Source: Antennarius striatus (Eukaryota > Chordata > Actinopteri > Lophiiformes > Antennariidae). From it: DNA of 64,000 nucleotides. Positions 33,974 through 48,719 of this stretch are shown one piece after another. The translations under genes were made by a program, and so were the position numbers. The stretch is taken from positions 18,827,501 to 18,891,500 of the forward strand of contig NC_090788.1 of assembly GCF_040054535.1 (NCBI RefSeq). Direction: 5' to 3'. Each line of letters starts with the position of its first letter. The stretch's first letter is position 1. The notes below the pieces were generated by a model, which did no database searches, was not told the origin of the DNA, and saw only the letters and a list, made by a program, of their open reading frames with translations.

Positions 33974-36900
33974 ATGCTGCAGTCAGATGGCCATCTAGGT
34001 GTGACAGGCCCGGTTCAAACGCGGCAAGAGATCAGCGTGATGGATGAACGGGCAAAGCAGCTGCTTAAAAAAATTTTTTTGTGATTCACACCCACCACCC
34101 TGATATGCCACTCACTGATCAGTTGCATCCACATAAATCTGCCATCTGCCTTAATGTGACATGATAGGGAAGGGAGAAAAAGAAAGCTCACCCAGGCACG
34201 GCTTTAACCTTCACTCGTACAGTACGAACGCAATTCACAATGTATGACCTCGCTTTCTTCTTCTTCTTCTTCTTTTTTTTTTTCCATCCTCAGAGAAGCC
34301 ACTTTTCATTGTAAACCCTCTCATTCTGTGCCATGATAAGAGTGCTGTGAATATCACCTCGAGAAAAAAAAAATAAAAAGATGAGTGCCTGTGCCAGTGA
34401 GAATAATTGTCTGGAATATAAAAGAAAAAAAAGACACACCCAAGACCTCAGCTGCCCCTGTTAAAGTCTCTGGCAACAAAATCTGATGCGAGTTCAATCA
34501 AGGGATTCGTCTGTAGACGGGATTCGTAAAAAGGTTGAGGCTGGCTGAGGCGATGTAGATAACCTGTATCACAAGGCTGCATGACCTTGCACGCTTTACT
34601 TTAAAGACAACACTGACGCACCGTGAAGCAAAGTGCAGCAGACAGATATCCTCCTCTCTTTATCATAAATAAAGCAAATTTTCCATTTTAAGGATGGCAA
34701 AAGCAAAATTTGACCTCATTATTCTTCCTGTAACACTCTACAGTAATACCAAATACATTGACGCAATGATACTTTTGAAAGATTCATTCACAGTCAATTA
34801 AGCTCTTTAAATCTGAGTCACTTTAGTGTGATCTAGCCTTAGGGATGAGGGGGAAAAAAGCACCAAAAGTGGATGAAGATGTCCCCCGTATGGTTAACCA
34901 AATTACAGGTGATATCCTACATCACATCCCCCCCAGGTCGACATGTATTGTGTTTGTATTGATGTCGGAATGCAGATCCAAAACGATACCGTAAATAGAG
35001 CGTAGAGAGCAGCTGTTCTCTACCTCCAGATACTCCCCTATCTGAGTCGTGTAGTAGATTTGGGCCTTGTTGCAGTGCGTCGGAGCACTGTAGCTGCATA
35101 ATGTACTTCCTGACAGGGTGATATTGTGTTTTCTATCTCTAAGGGCACTGATTATGCTGCCTAGGCACATTTTTGGTTAACAGTGTGGTTTCGGCTTACC
35201 TGTCTAACGCTCATGTCACACACTAACAACGACAGATGAGCTGAAATACTTGTGATGCAATGCGATACAACACTTCGGATTGTGTGAATGACAGCTGAGC
35301 GGAAAAAGACAAACCTGCTAATCTTAAATAATAAATGGTTATTAAAAATAATGTCACCTTCAGGGGTTTATACAACCAATCTCAGTGCTCATTATATATG
35401 CTATTTGGGCTGAATTAGTGCAGAATTGTGGAATTTTAAACTACGTAATAAAGATCATTTACATTATTTAGCTTTTCTTTGTTAATACTCGCCTGTATTT
35501 TCCTCTTAATCAGGACCAGAGATTAATTGGACACTACAGAAGGCCATCAGTAATAAAAGCTGTGAAAAAAACAACTAAATAATTTTTAAAGTTAAAGAAA
35601 ACAAAGCACTGATCCTGAAAGACAGAGCTTGGATAAGCAGCTCTATGTGGGCAGATTAGGACACAGCGTTTAAGTAAATACACAACGATTTACGTAGAAT
35701 GCTCTGACCCAACGTACTGTTTATGTTCCTGCTTAATGAAGATTGCTGCTCCTTAACGTGAAGGAAATTAAACTATCCCCCCGAAAAATGAACCCACTCA
35801 TCCAAAGTGTCGCGATTGTTTAAACACAGACCTAATAAAAAGAGGATTTCCTTGAAACGGCTCTGCTTTGGTGCTGTGATTGTATCGTCCTATGCCAAGA
35901 TCACCAACTGCAGCTCTTTGTTCAGCATGGTGGCTCTCAGATTATATCGAGAAGCCATTAGCTGAATCCACTGACAAGGGTATTTATGTGGGTTAACTAG
36001 TTGGCTGCTGGTAGTTTATTACATTCTTCTCTGACCAAAAGCTCCTGCGAGGCTGTTCGATGTTAAACAGTGACCGTCAGTCATTTACTCGCCAGAGAGC
36101 ATGAATTACTCCAAATTGAAAAAAAAGCTGAAATTTTTAGAAGTCAGGTTGTGTAACTGGTTGATGAGCGTGTCCATTCTTATTTCTAGGTTAAAATGCA
36201 GGATTCATTCAGAGGTGATAACATTTGCATATAAATATCAACAGATTCCGTTTGCTTTCCGCATTTATGATGAAGTGAAAAGAAGCAGCAGTCACAGCTC
36301 AGCTTTGTGAAAAAAAGTGACATTGACACATTTCAACAAGTCAAATCCAAAGTGTTGCAAACACAAATAGAAATAAACTGAGATTTATACACTTCCACTT
36401 CATTACTTTAGATAACCTAGACAACCTGAGGAGTCCCAGATGAAGGGATCAAATCGGAGGGGGTGAATCATTCATGTAACATTTAACCTGATTCATGTAG
36501 TAATGCTTAATTTATGCCACTGCCAGTTAAAATGGGTTTTATGCTATCTTTTCCTGATTTACCCCCAAATCAACATCTTTTCAGGGAACACACCCCTGAA
36601 CCCAACTCAGATTGAGGACATCAGAATGACTATTTTTCTTCAACGTAGGTCTAAGAAACCTTTGACAGATAAATAATACCATTTTAAAGCTGGCACCAGC
36701 CTGAATCGAAACACAGTCAACGCAATTATTTGCACTTAATGCAAAATATAATCAATATTTTAAAAGAAATCAAAATAATCCAAATTTTCTATAGCTTAAT
36801 CGATAACCTAAATGACTAAAACAAATATTGGTTACAGCTCTACAACAGACATTAACTTCATTCCCACATTCTACTTCCTGACCCACTGAGATAACAATTA

Positions 36901-39219
36901 TATGCTTAATTGCTGCTGTTTCTCGCTGCTTTCTGATATTCTTTCTGCTGGGCACATATTTAAAGTATAGTTCCGGAGCCTTTCCTTTTTTATCACTATG
37001 ACAGCTGTTATTGGGAAAATTATACACCTTCTTCCCATCCACTTCTACCTACAGTACCACCTATGGAGAAAATACACTGGAATTTCAGAACCTATTGTTT
37101 CATATTTATTTAGAAAAATATCAACTAGGTCTTCAAAATATACCACAGTACTTAATTTTGGTTTCCCTACATGTCCATTTATAAACTTTATTTTTATTTC
37201 TATTATTGTATATCGAGCTTCCAGCTACACTTAAAGCAAGTGGCATCATGACCTAGACTGTAATCCAAACAACAGCGCCCTGCTGGTATTGCGACCCTGA
37301 AGTTGAGGTTTCCAGCGATAGATAGATTTTTTTTTTACATTTCATTAGGAATAAGTAATTAATAAAGTAACCAAAACTTGCCAAGGGTATGCAAAGAAGA
37401 TCTCAACAATGACCTTTTTGCTGTCTTCACCATCCAGGGACATAATTCCTGTTTGGCTGTGCAGCTGGCATGCAACTGAGTCACGCGTCAGGCCTGATTA
37501 GAAGCAGCAGTGGTCCGGGGGCCCCATTTCGCTGCCAGAGCCACGAGTGGAAAAGGCCAGGGCCACCACTTTCAGTCTGTGGATATGACCTTGATGGGGT
37601 ATGATAGAGAGGAAGCAACACGATTCGCAATGCCACACAATATCTGTAACCTTCCACTCCCCTCCGTACACACGCCGAAGCTATTGAGCTGTGACACACA
37701 CACGGACACACATACACACTATGTAAACTGTGCCTTGTCTTCATTTCAAGCGGTCCCCTCCTTCATGTCATCCAGTCACTCAGCTCTCTTTGCATACTGC
37801 CTTTTGCTCCATGAAAGACGCCTTCATGTTATTTCTTTTTCATGTTCACCATAGCTTTGAGGATTTCAATAATTAATGCGAGTGTTAAAGTAAAATGCAA
37901 ATTGATTCCAATGAAAGCTGCACAAATATGTAATATCATTTTCAATATTATTATAAGTGGTATTATGCAAGTTGGTATTACGACAGCAGCGACACTATTG
38001 TCTTTTTCTAATGCAAACTCAATGGAAACACCAACGTAGGATGATTTCTTGTGAGTCATAACTGCATGTGTGGTGAAAAAAAAAAAGCCACTTTGGCACC
38101 AAAAATACTGAGTGGTGAGTAAAATCTTGGCGTATGTCATGCATATCCTGTGTCGAATTAACACTGATGAGAGATAAAAATAAACATGTGAATTTGTACT
38201 GAGATGCACTTATAAACTGAGCAATATCAAGGGAAAACAAAAAAAACAAACAAAAAAAAACAGTTTGGAAAAAAAAGAAACCAAAAAAGATTGATCAAGA
38301 CTGCGGGAACATCACCATAACAACAGGACAGTAACAGAAAGTCATCTCCAGCTTTCGCATAAGTTCATTGTTTGTGTCTTGAACATGTCGACACGTAACT
38401 TATCAAAGTAGACCTAGTTTAAAAAAAACAAGTGGCCTACAAAAGAATGAAACAGCATCTAAATGAGTCTGTCAGCTTGAGCTCAGAGCACAGCCCAACA
38501 GCATGTGGCGATGAGAGAACGGATCTGAGATGCAACACTTGTGCTGCTCTCCGCTGGTGAAGTGCTGATAGATAGAACGCAACAGTCGCCAAAACCGGGT
38601 TGATCACCTGATTCAGGTGAGCCAGAAATCTGAGCTAGCATTCCTTTTTGAATATACAGATTCCGGTTCCCCCACCTCAGAGAGAGACGAAACAAACAAA
38701 ATGGATTGTGTTACTGTTGGAGACGAATTTGCAAAGCAAATCGACTTACAGGAGGTGCAGGGAGGACAGCAGAGCATATGAAAGATGTGCAGGGTGTGTA
38801 GCTCCCACTCTTTTTAATAAAGCGCACTAATTATTGTGAGGAATATCAGACCGTGAAGGCCTAGAATCAATACTGGTTCGAGGAATAATACTTGAAACAC
38901 ACATTTAAACAAATGTGTAATATTTTCATATTATCTAAGTCAATAATTGATTATTTAGTAAACCCATTGTTATTTTGCACTCAGCTTTCAACTGTGTTAA
39001 ACTGACTTCTACATGAATCTTTTTCTAACATTTTATTTTTTTAATTTGAGCCGGAACTATCTTTTCAGAGGTCAGCCCTGCAGGTCTGGTACCATATGGA
39101 GCCAGCAACTTCCTGTGGGGGTGTGGGCAGATTTGAAGACCAGCGGTCCTCTGTGGGGGCCACCAGGCTGAGAAGCCCATTGATCACACGCCATAATTTA
39201 TATAGGAAATGAGAAATAA

Positions 39220-39221
<2 letters not shown>

Positions 39222-39260
<39 letters not shown>

Positions 39261-39282
39261 ACACACATATACACACACACAC
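39222..39282. repeat. (CA)n repeat, interrupted
   Basis: CA units with acata interruptions. Confidence 0.93.
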
Positions 39283-39426
39283 CTGAATATAAAACAAACG
39301 AGGTGCAATATGTAAATTTGCACCCTGGGGGTTTGGGTGTGTTGGCGAAGCACTCTATAATATCTTCAAATGAGGGTTGGGGGGGGGATTTATTGTTGTC
39401 ACAGCAAAATGTGTCACTATGACTAG

Positions 39427-39548
<122 letters not shown>

Positions 39549-39911
39549 AGGAGGGGGTTGCCAATTTTTTTCATAGGGGGAGGTGAGAATTGCGTGATTC
39601 GCTTCTCCTAAGGGTGCAGCTCCTTTTAACAGTCATTATCTGAACACACAAGTAGGAAACATTTTCTTTCCTGCTTTTCCCCTTGATTTTAAAGATAAGC
39701 ATTTATCACTAAGCTTCCTTCGTTGCGGATGATATGAGTCAACAACTGTTCCCCTCTCTGTCTGTCTCTCTCCTTCAAACTGCCCAATGCTTTGCCACAG
39801 AACATGAAATCCTTCTCAATAATACATAGACCACCTCCAGCATTTCAGAGAAAAAGCATGCTTTATGACTGAAAGACTGCAACCTTAACTTCAATGTGTG
39901 TGCGTGGTGTA

Positions 39912-40076
<165 letters not shown>

Positions 40077-40544
40077 GACAATAGGTATGCAGATGCTGTA
40101 TCTGCAGCCGTTGAGGATGTGCTGTATTCCCACCACAGGACGTCTTCCGGAACGCAATTACGCGACCTCATCCGCAACCGTGTTGAATTTGGAGACCATC
40201 TCCGACCTCTCCTCTCCTCCACCCACCTCAACTGACTGTAAACACTGATCCACAGACAGTGTCTGGTTTAGAAATCCGATTGTCTCCGGTTATATTAAGT
40301 GATGTGTCCATAAGGAACCTCAGAAGAAGTGTCAATAATTGGTGAGCGGCTGCCCAGAATTTGGAACACAAACTGCTCACACACGGAGACGCACGGAGAC
40401 GGCCAAGCTTTATCTGGTGGCTTCTTTCTGCTGCAGCGCGCTGTAACGCTAATAACCGCTGTGCATGAGGTCATTTTGTGTGTAGGAGGTGTGCGATGTC
40501 ATTTACCTGAGCTTTATCCGGCGATCCGACACACTGATAAGGCG

Positions 40545-40575
40545 AGAGGAGGAGGAGGAGGAGGAGGGGTGGGGG
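40545..40575. repeat. (GGA)n purine run
   Basis: About eight GAG/GGA units pass into ggggtggggg. G-rich on the plus strand. Confidence 0.9.
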
Positions 40576-40719
40576 TTGATTATTCCAGTCAGGCAAACAC
40601 AAGAATTTAAAAAAAAAATAAAAATGGTGGTGGATGGTGGATTGTTGAGAAAAAGAGAAATCCTGAATTGAGCAGATGAATTCTTCAGAACGCAGAAGTC
40701 TTCTTGTGTTTAAATGTTG

Positions 40720-40980
40720 CCGTGTCGATGTAGGCAGGAAGGCGGGGAAGCCCGGAGCCTGTGCGCGCAGACAAAGATGCTTTCTCTCCTCCGCCGCACC
40801 GAGCGCAGCAGCAGAGCCGTCATTCCCCCGACACTTGATGGTAATAGTTTGGTAGGTAGCTTTCATGGGTTGAGGGCGCGGTCAGCGGCTGATGACCAAT
40901 CCTGCTCCAATTCTAACTATCAGCCGCGTCGCCACTGAACATTAAACTGCGTTTAAGCGCAGACTTATATATAACCTGCG
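40720..40980 (-). promoter_or_regulatory. nrxn2: Candidate promoter/first exon of nrxn2 (CpG-richer, CCAAT and TATA-like motifs)
   Basis: This is one of the few CpG-dense patches in 33 kb upstream of the nrxn2 start (for example gtgcgcgcag, gggcgcggtcagcgg, cagccgcgtcgcc). In the minus-strand direction a TATA-like tatatataag lies near 40975-40965 and an inverted CCAAT (attggtcatc) near 40902-40893, followed by GC-rich sequence and then AT-rich DNA. Orientation and position fit the start of a minus-strand transcript running to the nrxn2 coding exons, but no splice donor could be chosen with confidence. This is inference from composition and motifs only. Confidence 0.3.
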
Positions 40981-41143
40981 GTTTTTTTACGCAGGTTTTT
41001 TTTTTTTTAAATTCCCATTTCTGAGCATCTTATTAGAAATGTCATCACAGATGCGGTGAAAGGACAAACAGGTTCGACCCCACCCTGCCTTGTCTCCATG
41101 CTGGCGAAGTGTCCTTGAGCAAGTTTTATCAGCAACTGATAAA

Positions 41144-41179
41144 ACTGTTTGTTTGTTTGTTTGTTTGTTTGTTTGTTTT
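41144..41179. repeat. (TTTG)n microsatellite
   Basis: About eight GTTT units in a row. Confidence 0.93.
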
Positions 41180-41599
41180 TAAGGAATGCATTATTCAGCA
41201 ATGAAATTATAAAAATCCACCCACAGTGTCTTGAAATGGCAGCCCGTCTCACAAAGTGTGTCTCTATCTGCTGTCACCTGTCATCTTTGTCTTATCCTTC
41301 AACACAACAACAACCGTCTGTCTCTCCTCAATGCTCATGTTCAATATGTTCAGTTGGGAATCTTACCAAGGAAGGGGGCGAGGGGGGGGGTATAAGAGAG
41401 CTGTTGTGTTGTTTGACGTTAAACAACACCAGTGGATCCATTTCTTTCCCAGAAATACTAGCACCCATTCACCGGATTGATATGTAGGATCCAGACAAGC
41501 CACTACAAGTGTGAACTCAAACACCCATGCAATCTCACACACTCTTCACACTCACGCACAATTCAGAATTCACCCTGTTTTGCAAGAACTAATAGCAAT

Positions 41600-41720
41600 C
41601 AAAAAGGGAATCCAAACAGACACCGGGAGAACATGCAAATCCGTCCACACAGAGGCCCCGGATCTGGATTCAAACCAGGACAATCAACCACAACATCTGC
41701 ATCATCCTTGCAGGAGAGCG
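41600..41720 (+). repeat. Decayed copy of the dispersed fish repeat
   Basis: The text gacaccgggagaacatgcaaa, then tccacacagaggcc, then ggattcaaaccagga corresponds to the segment of the family seen at 58040-58100. Only about 120 bp remain recognisable. Confidence 0.55.
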
Positions 41721-44700
41721 GTGAGTGAAACTATCTTCATGATGGGGTTGGACTCTGTTGGACTCACAATCATTGGAAGAAGGAAAGAACCAAAAAATGC
41801 AGAGATTAAGGAAAGTAGTATTAATTTAGTTAATGCTTTGCATTCTCAGGTAGTTTCTCCATTGGAGGCAATTAGACATTTGAAACAGTTAAAATTTTAG
41901 TAGCAGTCAAATAATGTGTTTTTAACATTGAGTTATTAACATACAGTATATTTAAGTCTATTTACTATGTAATGGTACATTCATTCACAAAACGTAGTGA
42001 AAAATCTAAATCATATCCATACATCCATGTATTCAACTACAATTCAGACAAATAATACAAAACACATACATTTAATTTGTAATAACCAGCAATTTTTTCC
42101 CTTACATTTACAGTAATTTATACTGAGATTTCTTAACAACCTCCAGATAGCTCAAGCAGTAAAGATAATTACAGTACTGTCAGGAAAAATTTATGACAAT
42201 ATATTATGAAAACTCAAATTTTACATTCACCACACTATACAATATCTGTGCAATAAAGGGCGGCTGTTCTGCTGTGAATATGTGACACATCAGTGACAGC
42301 TGACTCACACATACAAATCCCTGAAAGCCCGCTAAGGTGAGCAGGTATGGCTCTAATCCTTCGTCGCAAGAGAGATAAAATCAAAGCAATCTTGAATCTG
42401 AGGATGACGTATGAATAATGTATCGACTGAAATGCTTTTGCCTGAAAAACAATTCAGCCACAGGAATCAAATGGGGCCGAATACTTTTACAGCTACGCTG
42501 GAAAATCTTCAGGGCTAAAAATGAATATAGCAGTGTTTAAAATGTAGAACTAATGGCAATTTGTTTGCGTTTTTCATATGAATATGATAATGTTTAATGT
42601 AATATTATTTTTATGTGTATAACCAACATGCACTATTGTTGGATTTGTGTTATGGAACCAAAATAAAGTAACATACTGTTAATAAAAAAAAAAAAAAGGA
42701 AACCAAGTCGAAGCCGCTATATGATTGTAAACACAACGTGTCAGGCTGTCACATAACGGAGACGGTGCTCTGACACGCTCATCCGAGAGACATCTGTTTA
42801 AAACCTTCTCCTAAAGAACCTCATACAAATTTTAAAGTGTTAAACATCCATGGATGGTTCGCTCCTAGGATGTGTCAAAGAGGCCAATGCTCTTAGCTTT
42901 TAATTATCTTCGGCTTACAGTCAGTGCACAGATGCAGGTACAGTCAGTTGATTAGTTTGATTAGGTTTTTCAAATATTCTACCTCTAAACTAGCTGTTGT
43001 TAGAGTAAAATTTTTTTTAAAAAGTAATCATTACTGCAATTATAGGGCTTGAGGACTGGGTTTAACTGTGTCAACAACTTTGTTGATTTAATCATTACAC
43101 ATGTTGCAGGTCTGACTGGAGGATTCCCCTCGCCAAAGGCACATGGCTCACAAAAAAAGTAAAATAAAAATAATCCCAGACCATCTTCTAGATAAGTGTC
43201 AAGGCCGACCGTGACAAAAATATCACTGGAATCCACACAGATAACCTCCAGCTCCCATAGGTGGATGTAAACATGTTGAACACACTGAGATAGTGTGAGG
43301 ATATTTCAGAAACTACCTGCAATTACGTATAATTTATGCAGTTACTGTGTCTGCCATGTTTTTAATTTGATGAGCAAACAGGGAAAAGCAAAACTTATTT
43401 TAAAGAGTTGTTTATATCTTATAATAAGATACTCAGAGACTCTTTTGGCCATCTGTCACCTCATATTTAGTCAGGCCAGTAGTGTGCATGGGTGATTTAC
43501 ATTTTCCTGGTCTGAAGCTTGACTGATGGGTCAATTACTTTGGTTCAGACTGAACTGTCTGAGTAATTGATTACTTGCTATGAAATGTAGTCAGATAGTC
43601 ATTGTCTGGACCCTACATATGGTCATACTCTGATTTTTTCTTTTGTTGCCACCACAAGGGTGTTATTTTTAGTTTGTGGTGTCACCCCCTGACCATTTTG
43701 GGGTGAAATTCCGTGACATTTGTTAAATATGTATATTCATGTTGTCCAGAGAATGAATTTTTTAATGATTGCCTCACTCCCACTCTTCTGCCAGCAGCAG
43801 GTTGATTTAGAAAGAAAATCTCAGCAACTACCAGCCATGACATTTGGTGCATTAATTACGATGCATCTGATAATCCCCTCCATACTCTAATCCTTCCTGA
43901 ATGGTTGAACTTAAATTTGTGAGACACTTTCTATTTACCGAAATACCCAAACTGAATTGCTTTCTATTTGAAAGATAAATTTTGGTGCTAGGAAATGTTA
44001 CAATGGTAAGTAAAAAAAATGTCTTTGGAACAGGTTAGCGTTCATCGTGAAGCACTGCTGTGGCTAAATACAACCTTATAACATCACCAGCATAAATTAT
44101 CTGAGGCAGTGGGTGTTAAAAAAACGATCCTGACACAGTATGCTGCTGTAAAGCTTCAACAAAGAATTCACATCCAAACAGAGCTCTCTCTGTTACTTTA
44201 ACACACCATATGAGAATCTTTGGTGGTGTGGTGGAGATGGAGGAGATGTGTGTGGAGATGCAAATCCACAATTACAGCAAAATATTGAGCAACATTCATA
44301 CTGTGAGAATCCCCTCAGGAAAATGCTGCATTTTATTGAATTTCTGGAATTTACTAGCAAAATGAATCTTATGATCACTTATCAATCATCCACCAGCTCA
44401 CTGCATGCCTGCAGTCTGTGAAGTTTTTAGACTCTGCTGTGCATTTTATAAAGTTAATATTAAAAAAAAAAGTCTGAATGTTATAGCGTACATTATTGGA
44501 GTTAGTTTAAAAGAGTCTGTTGACTTACCTGACTGAAGAAGAGCTCAACATGTGCTGATCTAGATTGCTCTGAGAGGGTGTCAGTTAATGGTCAACCCCT
44601 CGGCCGTCTGTTTGTTTGTCTGTCTAGTTAAATGTGGGGTCTATACGTAACAACGGGGCAGTTTCACACCTTGTGTTATTACTTTACAATCATAAAACAT

Positions 44701-45247
44701 TTTCCTCTTCTTATAACATCATCCTCTTTCGTAGCTTTAGCTCACCAGAGGGAAGAAGCAATTTCACAGGGGTTAATAACATGAAATAACTGGGCAGCAC
44801 TCAGAGAGTGTCAACCACCGCTGAGGCAGCTCAGTTTTCATTGCCTTTTTCTTGTGGATGTAAACATTCTGGATCATCAGATTTGAAAAAAAGTGCCTCG
44901 ATACAGACTCTGATGTGTGGCAGATTTTTATGGGGAACTCATTGTGTAATTTTTTTTCAAAATGTTGCAGATATTTTCTATAAAGTTAGAAGTAAAACTC
45001 CTGTAAATAATGTAAAAACACTTTGGAATAAGATGATGATCTGGATCATTGTCCGAATTTAATGATTATTCCTTGGGCCACGCCTTACCTCCCCTGAAAT
45101 GTAATCATAATCCTTTCATAGCTTTTTTTGTGTGTGTGTGTGTGTGTGACAGACGGATAAATCAATGTTAACGAAAACATCTTGCAGACCTAATGCACTA
45201 ATTTTCCAAAATCCTCATGGGTGCATGTTGCTGGTGCTCCTTTCTGT

Positions 45248-45291
45248 CCACCAAGAAAGTGAGTGAATGAATGAACGAATGAATGAATGAA
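45248..45291. repeat. (GAAT)n microsatellite
   Basis: About eight imperfect GAAT units. Confidence 0.9.
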
Positions 45292-48200
45292 TATTAACGG
45301 TTGTATCCACCAGGTGACAGTGTTCCTCTTGTGATGGCCTCATGTTGACAGTCTTGTCCACAAAGTATTTTACTGAAGTAAACACAGCAAAGTTAACAAT
45401 GTCTTGAACTTACAGTCCTGGTTTATTGCCTGTAATAAAAGCAGTGAAAAGCAGAAGATTAGTATTCCACAAGCAAGAGGCAATTTTAACTACACAGCAG
45501 AAATGTTCAGTGTGTGGACGCAATTAAATGACTTTTTTCCAACATCAGAGATAAAGTTGTATCACACACGCATATACACAGACACACACACTAAAACAAG
45601 AATACTTATCTTGTCTTTCACTATTAGAAATCTTTGCAGAGAAAGAAGAGATAAGTGATTTTTTGCATGGAAATGAATTAAGGAAGTCCATTTTTTACCA
45701 TATAAAAAACAATTTATATGACACAGTTAAGATTAAGACCTATGTAATTTAATCATAGTCTATACATTTTAATGAGAATATGTTGAGGGATAGCAACAAC
45801 TACTTGCTTGGGCCTCATGAAAAGAAATCTGTGTGTGCCAATAGTAGGTGTTATACCTTAAATCCATGACTTTTGGTGAGATGTAAACAAAGATGTTCAT
45901 TCTCTTCAAGCAAAGCAGCAGAACAGCTTTTTCGCCAATGGGCTGTATGACAATGTGTGTGAGAGTCAAGGAATGAATGTAGAGGAAAACTGAAAAGGGG
46001 ACATTTTAACTGGCGCTGGCTCACATTTTGAATATCCCTCTGACCCAGGGACTGTTGGCAAAGCTTTCCTGAGCTCCACACTCTATTATACCAATTAGCT
46101 TGATTCTGAATCTCATATAATGGTGCTGAATGATTGAGACAGCACATTAACTTAAATCAACCTTTTCGTCTTCCACGAGACTACGTAAGCCTGATGTTGT
46201 GGATATAAAATTTAATTTCCTCCTTCATCTGGCGAGAGATAAAAGATTGCAAAAAAGAAAAAAAGAAACCTGCAGGAGGATGAATGTGGGGATGGTGGAA
46301 CATAAATGAATACATGGACTTTATTATATAGACACTATACTCCAAGGTTCATCCTTCAGGAAGAATGAGTCATCTAATGACAATGGATATCGACCGATCT
46401 ATGAGACATTTCATACTTTAATGCTGTTATCCTTCTTTTCACATGTTGTTGTCCTGTTTTAGGGTTTCTCTATTTGTTTTGCCTCAAAGTCATAAAATGA
46501 AGGTAAAAAAATGGAGAGGATTAAATAAAAAGGAAAAAATTGTTCAGAAAAATAAGTAAACGAGGGAAGAAGAAATAAGAAAACATATCTCATAAGACCT
46601 GAGCAAAATATTAAAAGTGTTATGAAAGAGACGGCTTTAATTTGTCATTTTTAATTTTGCATTAGCCAATCAGAGATAAAGAAATATCTAATTAAAAATT
46701 TGGAGATGTTTTTTTATTCCACTCTTAAATTTTAAACAACACACCGTTGTTGTTTTTGTTGTTGCTACTGTTGTTATTAACTTATTCAAATTTATTCTGA
46801 AATAGACAACATGCATGTTAAAGATAAGGAGAGCTTCCTATTTCCACATTTATATTAACACTTTGAAACAATCAGTTCTTTGTACATCCCTTTTCCCATT
46901 TTTTCCACAGTCACCTGAATTCTGCTGGCAAATCAGATCATGCATTAATATGGTAGTTTACTGAATGAATATTGTTGAGGAATTAAAATGAAAATTAATT
47001 CCACTTTCATGTGTCTGGCTGATTGTACAGTGAAGAAACCTATTAAAAAAGACAACAACTCTGTGCTCTTGGATCTGTTTGGTGGTACGACTGTCCTTAC
47101 AGCCTTTTATTTCAGAAAATTTCCTCCCACGTCAAGAATATCGTCACTTATTTTGCTTCGCAGTTTCCATCAGGCAATGCGTTCAGTTCGTGTGGTCTTG
47201 AAATGCTTGATGTGCCATTTGACAGAACAGCCACTAGACATGTAAGAACATAATTTGCTCATCATAATGGACAAATCGGGGGCACGCCAGCTCCAATCTC
47301 TGTCATCTGTTTGTGTGATGGTCCCTCTGTTCTGGGGGTCATTTGCCTGTCCTGGACAATAATAGGAATAAAAGCGGAAATTGCGCAGAAAGCATTTATA
47401 TACATATAGCATCTAAAAATTCAAATTCAGTTCAATTTGTGTTTGGTTTTATTCCAAATATAGTAATGCTTGAAGGGAGGAGGAAGGTCCTTCAGTTTTT
47501 TCAAGTTATATCTTATCAAGTAAAAAGAAGGGGGGGTGGGGGGGGCAAATTGAAAGACTTTATCATTTAATTCCTGACAATTTTTATTTTACACACAAGG
47601 ATATACACTCTGTTTGGACACTTATTAAACTGGGATTTTTTTATTCCTGCTTTTGATCAATTTTTATTCACACAGAACTCCTAACAATGTAATGATAAGG
47701 CTGCAGCTTCACCCCACAGGCCACACCACGCAAAACACTAGCTTACTTCTTATCTTGTTGTCCAACTCATAGTATTATACCAGTGTTGTCTACCGGCTCT
47801 TGCTGACATTAACAAGAAATGCTGTTCAAATATCATGGCCTTTGGGACTGGGTCAGAGTTACTATTTATAGGGGGGGCAAGACAAGACGACAGTTTGGCT
47901 TGCTGGAGTGATAACTGAAAATAGAGTGGGTTTTAGCAGCTCTGCTGCACCTGATTCTGTGTCAGTTGTTGCTTTAGGCTCTTGAACAGATGTGACCTAC
48001 ACAGACTGTCTTTCACATCACATGTCTGTACTGTAACCACGTCTTACAGTACTTGTGATAATACAATGGCATGAACACGCTTAACACTGCAGCGCTGCTG
48101 GGTCTGCTGCATGAACTGTTAGCATTCGATAGATCCTCTAATTCACTCCAAAAAAAAAAAATCACTTATGACTATAATCATGCAATTACATATTTTCACA

Positions 48201-48719
48201 TTCTGAGCACTTTTGCTTTTAAGGTGCAAAAATAATGAATTTCTTAAATGTGCATTTTTTTTTATGCCATCACCATCTGCTGGAGAAATCACTCCAAATA
48301 AGTGAGGAAAACATGCTGGCAGCTGGAGCTGCCAGATATTATCACCAGCCGGCTTTCCTCCAGTGGAATGGTTAGATATAGAAAAATGAGATCTAATCTT
48401 TTTTCATTGTTAAAGTAACACTAATGATAATTGATTATTTAACTCATTATTGGCTGTCTTTATATAATTGTGAAATACAAATATGCAAATGCAAAGAGAA
48501 GATAGTTTTACCTAGTTTCACATTCTTCAAAGACGTTCATGTTTTTGCCAGTACCCACTTGTTAGTTGGATGGTTATTTAAAATGATTTTGTTAAAAAAA
48601 AATTAAAAATAGTCCATGATGCTTTTTCCCTACTTAAATGTTGTGTTTTTCAACATTTTGGAAAATCTGTCATCTTTATTCTCTACCTACATCCAAATAA
48701 AGAAGGATCCATCAGATTT

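Larger units (their letters stand above)
41000..48700. other. Intergenic region left of pygm, no recognised gene
   Basis: About 7.7 kb. Contents seen are a TTTG run (41144-41179), a decayed dispersed repeat (41600-41720), a poly-A run after aataaagt and ataaa at 42683-42697, a TG run (45129-45149) and GAAT tetranucleotides (45248-45291). A G-rich patch lies at 47529-47545. Open frames up to 129 codons have no recognisable protein features. Confidence 0.6.

Noticed and set aside
40471..40866. 131-codon minus-strand open frame across the CpG-rich patch
   Set aside because: Contains a poly-Leu run from the GGA repeat and no domain. More likely part of an untranslated first exon or chance.
42640..42700. 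aataaagt followed by a poly-A run, suggesting a processed pseudogene or transcript end
   Set aside because: No coding similarity upstream and no target duplication visible; could equally be chance in AT-rich DNA.
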